From positions 44,348 through 108,347 of the forward strand of contig JAKSZP010017381.1 in the NCBI GenBank assembly GCA_022478985.1: a stretch of 64,000 bases of DNA, written 5' to 3'. How positions within the stretch are numbered: the first letter of the stretch is position 1; each line of letters starts with the position of its first letter. Source of the stretch: Massospora cicadina (taxonomy: Eukaryota; Entomophthoromycota; Entomophthoromycetes; Entomophthorales; Entomophthoraceae). The notes under the pieces are model-generated. The model searched no databases, was not told the origin of the DNA, and worked only from the letters and a program-made list of their open reading frames with translations. The translations under genes were made by a program, and so were the position numbers. Below are positions 12,501 to 22,784 of this stretch, in pieces.

Positions 12501-12712
12501 TTTTATGTTGTACATAATGAAAATGTTAGTTTAAGTAATAAAGTTCAATTAAAGTAGGTTTTTTAAAATTAAATAGCTGTTGCCCATAACTTCGTTTGTG
12601 TGGTTTTCAAATTAATGTGATAATATTAGTATGAGTACCAAAATGCATTGCAATGCCACTCAAAGATAGAAAGTGTGCAACTAGTACTAAAAAAGATAGA
12701 AAGTGTTTGTAT

Positions 12713-13600
12713 TTAATTTATTTTTAATGAAGCACTTTTGGATACACAATATTTTTTTGTTTTTCCATCTGGTGCATACATGAATAAATCAGAAGGTTTT
12801 CTGACGCGTGAGCAGGCCACATATAGCTGTACATGTGAGAAGCATGGTTTTTTTAGATTTAGTCCACACACTTGTAGTGATTGTCCATGTGCTTTGTTGA
12901 TGGTCATTGCAAATGCAAGCTGCACTGGAAACTGCAAACGTCTGAATTCAAATGGCATATCTGTTGAAATCATTGGGATGCATGGCAACAGTACATCTTC
13001 TCCTTTAAATTTTCTATTTTAAGACTGTAGCATAATGTCTTGTTCATCATCTTTTTCACTGAAAGCCTGATACCGTTGCAAAGCTGTGGTGGATTGATGT
13101 TTTGGAGAAGAATGATAGGTACAACAATTTTCAATGTTAAAACATGCGGCGGCATATATGGCAAATCAAGTGAATTTAAGAATTTAGTTGGATAATTGAC
13201 AACTTCATCTTGATTAATTACAGTATCAATGGAATTATATGTTGTCACTTCACCTGGTATTTCATTTTTAATGCTGAAAGTGATGGCATTGACATCATTG
13301 TTTTTGGCTGCTAGTATAGCACATGAACTTAGCCACTGATTTTTGTAATTCTGTGCAATATTTGGGAAAACTTTGTAAATTAGTCTGTGGTTGCAGTGAT
13401 TTTACAGAAGTTTGTTGGCAATGTGACACATTGTGTGGATTCATTGATTGTCATTTTCCCATTCCCAATATCCAACAATTGTTTTGCAAAATGTTCAGTG
13501 GATGCATGTTGTAGATGTACACACATATTGGTCTTCAAAGTTAATTCCTGTACATGTGACATAAAACTGATGACAATAAGTGTCTGAAATAGAGCTTGTA
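12713..13600 (-). pseudogene. Helitron RepHel helicase domain, C-terminal part (Pif1-like), broken
   Basis: The order on the minus strand is: KTNMCVHLQHA (about 13500-13530), FAKQLLDIGNGKM, QWLSSCAILAAKN (13310-13350), TTYNSIDTVINQDEVVNYP (about 13190-13245), LTLKIVVPIILLQNINPPQL, then FPVQLAFAMTINKAHGQSLQ (about 12865-12925) and LYVACSRVRKPSDLFMYAP near 12775-12830. These are the late motifs of superfamily 1 Pif1-like helicases as found in Helitrons, where the enzyme unwinds DNA during rolling-circle transposition. Gln to His in the usual NKAQGQ string (NKAHGQ) and at least three frame changes mark it as inactive. The Walker A motif is not present in the window. Confidence 0.8.
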
Positions 13601-13660
13601 AGATTTAATTAGGGACAGACAGACAGAATTGACAGTGAGTTTAAGAAAAGTGTATAAAAA

Positions 13661-13745
13661 GTGATTATGCTGGGATTCAAACAACTGACCTTTTTAGAGT
13701 TGAAGTTTAGAGCCAAAAGCTGAGCTGATTATGGTAGAGGGGGTA
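13661..13745 (-). other. tRNA-like relic (possible tRNA-derived retroposon head)
   Basis: The minus strand reads like the middle of a tRNA: cagctcagctttt (A box/D arm), ctctaaaaaggtc (anticodon arm) and gtttgaatcccagc (B box/T arm). No proper acceptor stem forms and the T stem does not pair, so this is not a functional tRNA gene. Confidence 0.25.
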
Positions 13746-13794
13746 TTTTTAAATTCAATTAGACTTTAGATTCAAAGTCTTGATTTAAATTAAA

Positions 13795-13885
13795 ATTAGT
13801 AATTAGCCAAATGACCACTAACCACTTAACAAAACCATTTAAATATCAAATCAGCTGAATAGCAAACTGCTCAGTTGTAACAATA
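13795..13885. repeat. Short run of the Helitron-associated minisatellite unit
   Basis: The sequence agccaaatgaccactaacca and its neighbours resemble the tandem unit better seen at 28840-29010 and 56265-56640. Only about one and a half units are recognisable. Confidence 0.35.
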
Positions 13886-14054
13886 TAGTGAATACCATCA
13901 AAGTATATATAAGATTTTCACTTTCACATATAAAACTTTTTATTTTACTATTAAAATAATATTTTTTAAAATTCATAAACCTTCTCAGGCATGCACATAA
14001 CAACTAACCAAAGTTTCATTACAATTGGATGAATGGTATAGGAATGCATTTGGG

Positions 14055-14649
14055 ACATACATACATACATACATACATACATACATACATACATACATAC
14101 ATACATACATACATACATACATACATACATACATACATACATACATACATACATACATACATACATACATACATACATACATACATACATACATACATAC
14201 ATACATACATACATACATACATACATACATACATACATACATACATACATACATACATACATACATACATACATACATACATACATACATACATACATAC
14301 ATACATACATACATACATACATACATACATACATACATACATACATACATACATACATACATACATACATACATACATACATACATACATACATACATAC
14401 ATACATACATACATACATACATACATACATACATACATACATACATACATACATACATACATACATACATACATACATACATACATACATACATACATAC
14501 ATACATACATACATACATACATACATACATACATACATACATACATACATACATACATACATACATACATACATACATACATACATACATACATACATAC
14601 ATACATACATACATACATACATACATACATACATACATACATACATACA

Positions 14650-14685
<36 letters not shown>

Positions 14686-14793
14686 TACATACATATACAT
14701 ACATACATACATACATACATACATACATACATACATACATACATACATACATACATACATACATACATACATACATACATACACACATACACA

Positions 14794-14825
<32 letters not shown>

Positions 14826-15368
14826 CATACATACATACATACATACATACATACATACATACATACATACATACATACATACATACATACATACATACAT
14901 ACATACATACATACATACATACATACATACATACATACATACATACATACATACATACATACATACATACATACATACATACATACATACATACATACAT
15001 ACATACATACATACATACATACATACATACATACATACATACATACATACATACATACATACATACATACATACATACATACATACATACATACATACAT
15101 ACATACATACATACATACATACATACATACATACATACATACATACATACATACATACATACATACATACATACATACATACATACATACATACATACAT
15201 ACATACATACATACATACATACATACATACATACATACATACATACATACATACATACATACATACATACATACATACATACATACATACATACATACAT
15301 ACATACATACATACATACATACATACATACATACATACATACATACATACATACATACATACATACAT
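14055..15368. repeat. (CATA)n microsatellite, about 1.3 kb
   Basis: A tetranucleotide array of roughly 328 units. Its first 620 bp or so is uninterrupted; small interruptions occur near 14677-14696, 14780-14792 and 14820. It starts straight after tttgggacatac and ends in tttttatatatatag. Because the unit has no stop codon in any frame on either strand, all six frames stay open through it; these frames are not genes. Confidence 0.97.
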
Positions 15369-15566
15369 TTTTATATATATAGATGATAAACATTGGCATT
15401 TGCAAAACTTATCTTAAATGCATCCATACTGATTCTATACTACATATTATTAGTCATATGTTTCTGCACTAACCCTTTTCATCATTTTCAAAAAAAATCA
15501 TCCATTTTTTTGGCCTTAAATTTGGCACATATTTCTTAGCCGACATTCACTCTTTTTGTAATCATT

Positions 15567-15706
15567 TTGGTCCTTGTCCGTAACATAAATATCTAGTAGA
15601 ATTGGTCTTTGTTCTTAACATAAATTTTTGGTAAATTTGGTCCTTGTCCGTAACATAAATTTTTGGTAAATTTGGTCCTTGTCCATAACTTGAATATTTG
15701 ACAAAT
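15567..15706. repeat. Tandem repeat, four units of 35 bp
   Basis: Units start at 15567, 15602, 15637 and 15672, each with ttggtccttgtccgtaacat or a close variant. Units 1 and 3 share an identical 24-base start, while unit 4 is the most diverged. No coding sense is evident; an open minus-strand frame across it (15593-15790) merely reflects the repeat. Confidence 0.85.
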
Positions 15707-15731
15707 TTTGAAATAAATATATGTAAATTTT

Positions 15732-15846
15732 ATTATTTGGACGCATATATGCGTTTTTAGATTTACATACCCCTCAGATTTTGACCGCATATATGAGTTT
15801 TTAGATTTGCATCACCCCCCATTATTTGGATGCATATATGCGTCAA
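15732..15846. repeat. Three tandem units of about 45 bp with a palindromic core
   Basis: Each unit contains a version of the palindrome acgcatatatgcgt (perfect at 15741-15754, variants near 15786 and 15831), followed by ttttagattt and a C-rich step. It lies 25 bp beyond the 35 bp array. The function is unknown; a protein-binding site or a hairpin is possible. Confidence 0.75.
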
Positions 15847-16410
15847 ATGACTGAAAGGGCTAATAGCATTAGTCTGTTAAAAATATAATTAAAAAACTGT
15901 ACTTCTTAGTAGGTTTGGTTTTTTAGCACAAAGTAAATTTTTTCCTCATTATGTTATCAACCAACAAATCTAACTTACTTTAAAGAGTTCTCTTAATTGA
16001 TTGGATAACAGATAAGTAAATATGAAAGTATTCATAGAAATTCAGAGCATGTGGGCATAAGACCAGCACCTATAGGTTAAGATGCAGCAAAGTGATAGTT
16101 TATTCTAACTCTGTCACCAGAGAAGTAATATGAGAAATAAGTTTAAATTTGAGCATCAAATTTTAGATATAGCAACATGTTAGGGTGTGATAGATGCGCA
16201 ACAACAACATAATAGACTTAATTTTTATAAATCATTAAAGTGGTGGCACAGAATATGGTGATCTACCCATTAGCTTGTAGGGTGTATTCAAATTTTTATA
16301 AACTTAGGATCTGAAGATTTATATTTCACGCAGAACAACTTTCAAAAGTCAGCCCATGTTAGAATTATACATTATAAATGCTAAAGATTAATTAAAATTA
16401 GACTGTTTAA

Positions 16411-16695
16411 GGAGTGGTTAAAATGACCCTGAAGACCCTCTATCACTGCCTCCCCAAGTTCAAAACCCATCGATGAACTTTGGGTAGGGGACAATTTTAA
16501 CTATGTTGGTGTTGTGCATCAATGCCTTGAACTGAGATAGCAAATAGCAAAGGCAGTCCATGGAGTTCCTGGCCTATCATATGGCATGCATGGAGGTTTT
16601 CCGGGTTTATCCTCTTTTCCCACTTATTCAATTTCCCTTTAATCGGTGAAGTATTGTCCTCAGATTGGCCCACCTCAAATAAATTTAAAATTTGC
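16411..16695 (+). mobile_element. S1 short retroposon
   Basis: Plus-strand copy whose body (gttcctggcctatcatatgg) and tail (ggcccacctcaaataaattt) match the other S1 copies. The head is more diverged (accctctatcactgcctccc). Flanks show only a weak repeat of an A+T-rich string, so the ends are approximate. Confidence 0.75.
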
Positions 16696-17281
16696 AAACT
16701 TACATAGGATTATGCAATGCTAATCTGTAACTAAGAATTTTACTGAGTTTACTTAAATATGTCAAAATATGGTTTTTATCACTAATAAAATTATAACTAG
16801 TTAAGATGTTATTTTTATAAAACAAAAAAACAAATTTACTTAGTGTTAAAACAAAGATATAAAGTATTTATCCTATAACAAGTGACCTTAATTATTCTAT
16901 CAATGCAAATTTTTTATATAGTCTATTTACAAATTTTATGGAGGTTTTGTTGGATTCAACAAGTTATGCTTTCTTCAACATGTTCCAAAATTAGTATTTT
17001 ATTTTATTTTTCAATTGACCCTAATTATTTAATAGCTATTTAATAACTTAAGGCCTCCAAAACTATAAGGACGATCCCCTGATAACCTTTTAAATATGAC
17101 CAAAGGTTATAGATCTGTTTGACGCGCTTTTTTGACATATTTTTAGGAATCTTTGACTTAAAAATTCAATAGACCAATTGATTATGGTTGTTTTAATAAT
17201 TACAGAAGTACTTAAATTTACTTTCATCCATTGCTGTTAATATTTGTAATTAAACTCACTAAGGCAATATTGCTTTACAAT

Positions 17282-17571
17282 TTAAATTTAAATTTTATTT
17301 GAGGTGGGCCAACCTGGGGACAATACTGCACCAATTTAGGGGAAATATAATGAATGGAAAACAAGGATAAATCTGGAAAACCTTCATGCATGGCGTATGA
17401 TAGGCCAGGAACTCCATGGACCACCTTTGCTATTTGCTATCTCAGTTCAGGACATTGGTGTGCAACGCCAACACAGTCATAATTGTCCCCTACCCAAAGT
17501 TCCTGTACCAGAATTGAACTTGGGGAGGCAGTGGTAGAGGTCCCTATTCTACCACTGGGGTATCCTCCCCT
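17282..17571 (-). mobile_element. S1 short retroposon, best-preserved copy
   Basis: On the minus strand the head ggggaggataccccagtggt pairs with a later tctaccactgcctcccc to give stems of 10 and 7 bp. A B-box-like agttcaattct follows, then the body and the tail ggcccacctcaaataaaat. A perfect 16 bp repeat, aatattgctttacaat, flanks it at 17266-17281 and 17572-17587. Confidence 0.9.
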
Positions 17572-17587
17572 AATATTGCTTTACAAT

Positions 17588-18350
17588 CTAATTTCAATTT
17601 ATACTATACTTTTTGGATCTATCTTTGGTTAAACTGAAAATAAGTTTATTGCTTTCATGGAAAGGATGCCAATGTTTACAGATTTATATCTGTGTGGGAT
17701 AAAATGTGAGCATTAAGTTGCCATCTGTCACATATGAAAGTGGACTGAATTGCCATATATCACCTACAAAAACCAACTTTTCATCCTTAATAAAAAGCAT
17801 TAGGTTTAAGATACTTTATCTGATAGTTTTTGATATATTTTATACCTATAGTTTATTAAAATTTGTATTAAATGATTGCCTAAAGTTTTTCTTACCTGGG
17901 GTAATTATTAATAACATAACCATGTTGGTTAATATTAACTTCCTGTTGCCATACAGAGAAGCAATATAATCATTAAACCCTCCACAAATCTGGCTAGCAG
18001 CCGCCTAATAACAGTTTTATAGCACTCATTGCCATTATATCAGCTATATAATCTATAGTCATATACTTTATTAACCTGTTCAAATTTTAATACAATAATT
18101 TTAAGTATATAATCTAATATATTTGTTTCAAATTGAAGTATAAGGTATAGTAGATAATAGCTAACTGATTCAACTTTTGTCTATATATATCTAAATTGAC
18201 TTAAATTTCTATAACAAATTGCTATGAGACATATACTTCTCATGTGCAACTTACAACTTAATATAAGTGGTTTCTATCTTTTGAACTTTTCCAATATTTT
18301 GATATCTTTCTATGTTGGTAAAAGAGATATTTTGATATAAATTAAAGATT
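17588..18350. other. AT-rich stretch, no supported gene
   Basis: An 87-codon plus-strand frame at 17706-17969 is present, but it is Ile/Leu/Phe/Asn-rich without a recognisable motif, so I treat it as chance. Confidence 0.4.
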
Positions 18351-18360
18351 TATTTAAAGT

Positions 18361-18494
18361 AAACAAGATGGGTCTGACCTTGGGACAAATATACCACGCT
18401 GAGTTTTTTAGCCTGTGTTGGTTTCAAACCTGTTTCAAATTTAACCCAACCCAAAGCGGAGCAGAAACCACCCCACTATGCTATCCACTACTTG
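18361..18494 (-). mobile_element. S2 short retroposon, diverged
   Basis: The tail side (ctgaccttgggacaaatata) is clear; the head side carries an extra aacccaacccaaagc segment. The short flanking repeat tatttaaagt is at 18351-18360 and 18495-18504. Confidence 0.7.
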
Positions 18495-18565
18495 TATTTA
18501 AAGTTTATCTTAAGTTATATATTAATTAATTTTTAGATGAAGTAACATAGTTAAAATATAATTAT

Positions 18566-18614
18566 ATTTTTTTTAGTACTAGATGGTCCCAACCCAAGGG
18601 GGGGGATTCATCGA
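18566..18614 (-). mobile_element. R3 retroposon, 49 bp 3'-end fragment
   Basis: Only the terminal motif survives (minus strand: ttgggttgggaccatctagt, then actaaaaaaaa). A 15 bp repeat, ttaaaatataattat, flanks it at 18551-18565 and 18615-18629. This shows that R3 ends here and inserts by the LINE mechanism. Confidence 0.65.
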
Positions 18615-18639
18615 TTAAAATATAATTATTAAATGTATA

Positions 18640-18853
18640 AATTCATTGTGGGATGACTGGGGGCAATACTACATTAACTAATAGGGAGACTGCAAAATAT
18701 AAATGTTGAAAAGGAGAATAAATCTGGGTAAACTTTTATGCATGGCATTTGATAGACCAGGAAATCTATATACTGCCTTGCAATTTGTTATATCAGTTTG
18801 GGACATAGGTGCACAATGGCAACACAGTCATAATTATCCCTTACCTAAGTATA
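18640..18853 (-). mobile_element. S1 short retroposon, 3' part, split by the chromovirus
   Basis: The tail and body of an S1 copy stop at cctaagtata, where the gypsy LTR begins. The rest of the same copy is found on the far side of the element at 25964-26036. The last five bases (gtata, 18849-18853) are the target duplication of the chromovirus. Confidence 0.8.
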
Positions 18854-19703
18854 TGTAAGGAGAGTGTCTGAAACTCTCCTGTTCCCAGCGTGGTAGTGCT
18901 TGGTGCACAGGGCCAACGCCTGGGAACTAGCTGTTAGTACAAAAGTTATTAGAGCCCAGCAGAGGGTGCTGGAGCAATAAAAAATTAAGTAGAGAAGCGT
19001 GATCTGTATAGTAAATAACCAACCAAAAGTGACGTGGTGCACAAGGGAAGAAGGGATAAGCGTCCCAGGTTGGAGGGAACCTGGGAGATCCAACGGTGCA
19101 TAAGGGAATACCCTTATCTAATTAAAATGAAAAGGTTAACGTAGCATTAGACCTCCTCAAAGAGGCCCACGCACAGGATCATTTGTCTAGCATAAATAAA
19201 ATGGGAAAAATGGGAAAGGTTTACTATGAGAAAGTCAACCAATAAGGAATGTTGGTCACAGAAATTAAATTTAAACTTCATTGGGGTAATTTGGGGTCTG
19301 CCAAAGCAGTCCCAAGCACCAATTCACCAATAGGTAAACACTACCATCTGAATTTGTAGAATACACCAAAATCAACTTCACTCAAGTAATTGATTGAAGT
19401 TATATCCAACCTGAACACATGTTTTTGTAAATGGAATGGGTTTCAAACCCCTGTTCCTCAATCAACTGAATTAAACCGTCATCATTAATTGATTAAACTG
19501 TTCATTTTAACGCCTGGGCTGATGAAAGGGGCTGGGCGTTCTGCACCTCACTAGTAACAACCTGGTTTATTTATATTCTACCCAGCGTTGGTCTAATGTG
19601 TTCTTGAGGTCAGGAAGGGCCTGAAGCTTCACCTTCTGTGCCTCCTATCGACCAGCCTTATCCTTGGGGTTAGTGCCCTCTATCAAGTCATTTAACCATG
19701 ACA
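18854..19703 (-). repeat. 3' LTR of gypsy 1
   Basis: On the element's strand it begins TGTCATGG and ends CTCTCCTTACA. It is 850 bp long and aligns along its length with 25112-25963. The 5' boundary is fixed by the polypurine tract (19707-19718) and the 3' boundary by the GTATA duplication. Confidence 0.95.
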
Positions 19704-19706
19704 TTA

Positions 19707-19718
19707 CCCTCTCCTCCC
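19707..19718 (-). promoter_or_regulatory. Polypurine tract of gypsy 1
   Basis: The minus strand reads gggaggagaggg, three bases before the 3' LTR. Such tracts prime plus-strand DNA synthesis in LTR retrotransposons. Confidence 0.85.
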
Positions 19719-19789
19719 AATGGAGCTCAACCCCCCTCCAGGGGCTTGCACTAGGGAAAAGTTTCTGTGGGACAGGGCCAACTTCATTG

Positions 19790-20242
19790 TGGCAACAGTC
19801 AGTGTGGGTTGAGATCCAGCGGCCTGGGGAAACGCTTATGGAAAGCTTTAATCTGATCCTGGGCATGCACACAATCACGTGCTGGAACCCATCTGTTCTC
19901 TGAAGCATCAAAACCATTCCAAAATACCAGATACTCAAGTCTTCTTTTAACATGGTGGGAGGCTACTATTTCTTCCACTTCCTACTCTGGCTCCCCATCC
20001 ACAAGATAGGCCTCAGGAGTCTCTGGTGGGGGGCCCTCAAACAACGTCAATTTTCTCTCATGAAAGACTGAGAAGATCTGAAATGAAGAAGAAAGATCTA
20101 ACTGGTATGAGGCATGGATCACCTTTCTAACAACGCGGTAAGGGCCAATCCTCTTTGGTCCCAGCTTCTTGCATGGCTGATTGATAGGAAAGTTATGAGC
20201 ATCAAGCATAATGAGATCCCCTTCCTTGTATGATAGGCCCAC
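19790..20242 (-). pseudogene. Gypsy 1 integrase C-terminus (GPY/F-like) and chromodomain
   Basis: The frame from 20242 to 19982 holds the GPY/F-like module (KKLGPKRIGPYRVVRKVIHA, FHERKLTLFEG). After a single TAG stop at 19982-19984 the same frame continues into a chromodomain: EVEEIVASHHVKRRLEYLVF, then WNGFDASENRWVPARD. The aromatic residues expected for a methyl-lysine cage (Y/F, W and a later W) are present. In chromoviruses this domain guides integration towards modified chromatin. One in-frame stop is the only break I see in this part. Confidence 0.85.
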
Positions 20243-21323
20243 TCAGCGCTTACCATCAACATCCTCCTTATACATTTGCATTGCCACCTCCAAACTTATG
20301 GAAACCCCCTGGTGGACCTTCTTGATAGTCTTGGAAAAGTCCACCACCGCTTCAACTTTAGATCCACAGCTGGGCTCCATGTTAAAGGTGGGGTTAAAGT
20401 TATGGTTGTCAAAAAAAGGGGAATAACTGATTGAAGAATGAAAAGTATTGTTGTAGCTAAATTGGACCATAGAAAGGTGAGAAACCCAATTTGAATGATC
20501 CGCGGCAGTATAACACTGCGAGAACTGTTCCAAACACTGGTTCACTTGTTCAGTCTGCCCATCTGATTGGGGGTGATAGGCAGTTGAACGGCAGGGGCGA
20601 ATCTGAAGAGTTTTACACAGCTCTTCCTAAAAGGCGGAGGTAAACTGGGGGCCCCAGTCACTGATAGTCTCTTGGGGAACCCCATGAAGCGCAAACACAT
20701 GAGTGACAAAGCCTAGCATTTTGCCATGAAAGTTGTTGTTATGCAAGGAATAAAGTGGGCGAACTTTCTAAAATGATCCACCACCACCATGATGGCATCA
20801 TAGCCATCAGAGACAGGTATTTCCACAATGAAATCCACCAATAGGGAGTTAAGGGCCCTTCAGCCTTCTGGACTGGTACCAACAACCCCGCTAAAGGTTG
20901 ACAATTTGGTTTCATTTGATTGCAAATCAAGCGCTCTTTACAATACCGTCCCACCTGAGCAGGCAAGCCCTTCCAATTGTAGGTGTGACGTATTAACTCT
21001 AAGGTCTTTGCTTTCCCAGGATGACCAATGGTGAGTCCATCATGATGGTCCCGGATGATTTTCAGGTGCAGTGGTCCAGCAGGAACCCATAGGCGCCCCT
21101 GAAACCACAGCATCTCATACTTTACGTGATAACCCCTGGCTAGATCCTCTTGATTCAAAGCGCTCTTAGAAAGGACCATAGTATATTCAGTTGATAGCAG
21201 CTGAGAAAGGACTACCTTTCTTAACATACTGTATTCCTCCGCATTTTCCAGAGGTGCAAGCGCTGGCCCATTGGCTGGGGAAGAGGGAAGTTGAGACACA
21301 ATTTTATCTGGTGAAATCATCAA
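20243..21323 (-). pseudogene. Gypsy 1 integrase (zinc finger and catalytic core)
   Basis: The zinc-binding part lies in 20739-21323: KIIRDHHDGLTIGHPGKAK supplies the histidines, and CKERLICNQMKPN supplies two cysteines. The catalytic core follows, with DFIVEIPVSDGYD near 20810-20845, TDWGPQF near 20650-20670 and YHPQSDGQTEQVNQ near 20535-20580, giving the D, D and E of the catalytic triad. Frameshifts separate these pieces and one stop occurs after TSAF. The enzyme joins element cDNA to target DNA in the nucleus. Confidence 0.85.
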
Positions 21324-21340
21324 CTGTGTGTGATGAACTT

Positions 21341-22027
21341 CTATCTCCTATGGATCAGGAGCCAAAGCAGGATTGCAGCATAAAGCATCCGCCAAACCAT
21401 TCTCCTTGCCCTTGATGAACTCATACAAAAATGCAAATTGGGCAAGGGTCTCATACCAATGGTTCTGCCGTGGTATAGGACATGAGGAGCGCGGTAGTAC
21501 AGTAAGGCACAGTGATCTGTACGTACATGGAAAGGTTGGGTAGAGCCATGCAAGTGGTGACGCCAATAAGTCAGCGCCTCCACCACTGCTAGTAACTCCT
21601 TGTCATAAACGGCGTAATTCAACTCAGGAAGAGACATTTTCCTAGAAAAATATCCCACCAGATGCTCTATCTCATTTTCACCTACTTGTAATAAGGCAGC
21701 CGCTATGGCGAAGTTGGAAGCATCAGTAGACACAATGAACTCTTTGGAAGGGTCAACATGGTGTAGGATGGATGTGGACAACAGGGTGCACTTCACAGCT
21801 TAGAAAGCATCCTCCAAAACGGGGGACCACTGAAGCACTTTTGCACCGCTAGCCTTATATAAGGGTGCTGCCACCTCAGAAAGATTGGGCGTGAACTTCT
21901 TGAGGAATGTACACGTCCCCAAAAAGCTCTTTAATTCCTTGACTGAGGTGGGGGTGGGCCACTCATAAATGGCCTTCTCCTTGTCTGGAGCTATCATGTG
22001 TCCTTGGTCAAAAATGATGTTGCTCAA
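21341..22027 (-). pseudogene. Gypsy 1 RT thumb/connection and RNase H
   Basis: From 22027 to 21800: KSFLGTCTFLKKFTPNLSEV, the RT end that precedes RNase H. After a stop, 21796-21341 gives FIVSTDASNFAIAAALLQVG (first RNase H Asp) and ELNYAVYDKELLAVVEAL (the Glu motif). A frameshift near 21480 moves to LAQFAFLYEFIKGKENGLAD (last Asp). RNase H removes RNA from the RNA-DNA hybrid during reverse transcription. Motif spacing is normal for gypsy elements. Confidence 0.9.
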
Positions 22028-22780
22028 AAAGTGACATGGGACTTGAAAAATTCACACTTGCTAATCTTCAGCGTAAGGGTAGCTGCCTTTAACCTCTCCA
22101 CCACTTGCCAAAGGTGTACTTTATGGGACTTCTGATCAGGGGAAAACATCAGGATATCATCCATGTAGGCGATCGCGCATAACCCTAACAAGTCCCCCAA
22201 CGCTGCATCAATGCAGCGTTGAAAGATAGCAGGGGCATAAATAAGCCCAAAGGGTATGTCCTGAAACTGGAAAATCCCTTTTCTAGTATGGAAGGTGGTT
22301 AACCACTCTTGTCCCTTTTTAATCCAAATCTTATTAAAAGCATTGAGGCAATTAATCTTGGAAAAGACCTTAGCCTTCTCTACATAGCGCGCAATCTGAG
22401 AATCCAAAGGGATGGGATATAGATCTGAAACAGTGACGTTGTTGAGGTTCTCATAGTCTATACGTGGGCGTAGAGTACCATCAGCCTTCTCAACAAAGAG
22501 AAGTGGGGATTATACAGGGGAGTTATGCTGAAAAATTACTTTTTGACTAACATACTTAACCCACACATCTAACGCCTCTTCCTTCTGGACATTCAGTGGG
22601 TAAATGGGGGAAGAAATCCGCACCATATCCACAGTGAGTTTGAACTCACAATTGTACTTGGAATGATCAGGTAATATGTCAGCAGATGCTGCGTCAAAGG
22701 AAGATTCCAAACCCTCCAAACAAGAAGGTAGGTGTAAGTCCTGGGGAACGTCCTCTGGGTGTTGATTGGGCCATTTTCCC
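22024..22780 (-). pseudogene. Gypsy 1 reverse transcriptase core
   Basis: After the linker (22782-22510, with SSPIYPLNVQKEEALDVWVK), RT enters at SPLLFVEKADGTLRPRIDY near 22450-22510. The frame 22407-22024 carries FQFQDIPFGLIYAPAIFQRC and the palm motif AYMDDILMFS, with YMDD encoded at 22156-22167. All key residues are present in the palm. Breaks: a stop near 22512 and another at 22023, between SHVTF and the next part. Confidence 0.9.
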
Positions 22781-22784
22781 ATTT

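Larger units (their letters stand above)
12471..13600 (-). mobile_element. Helitron remnant with helicase C-terminus and 3' end
   Basis: The minus strand encodes the end of a Helitron-type helicase (12713-13600). Beyond it is a 3' terminus of the expected form: a small hairpin, then CTAG at 12471-12474 followed on the minus strand by host T. The hairpin (CCAT at 12483-12486 with ATGG at 12495-12498, around gctttgca) sits about 8 bases inside the terminus. The Rep nuclease and the 5' TC end were not found, so this is a 3' fragment or a copy broken further to the right. Confidence 0.7.

Noticed and set aside
12738..13022. 94-codon plus-strand frame rich in Cys
   Set aside because: It is the antisense of the Helitron helicase end, whose minus-strand motifs explain the sequence.
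13966..15417. Six very long open frames (Tyr-Val-Cys-Met and His-Thr-Tyr-Ile repeats, 449-479 codons)
   Set aside because: They are produced by the (CATA)n array, which has no stop in any frame. Their non-repeat ends carry no protein signal.
17510..17571. True tRNA gene at the head of S1
   Set aside because: The sequences pair as a long hairpin. The acceptor-like CCTCCCC lies before the B box rather than after it, so no cloverleaf forms.
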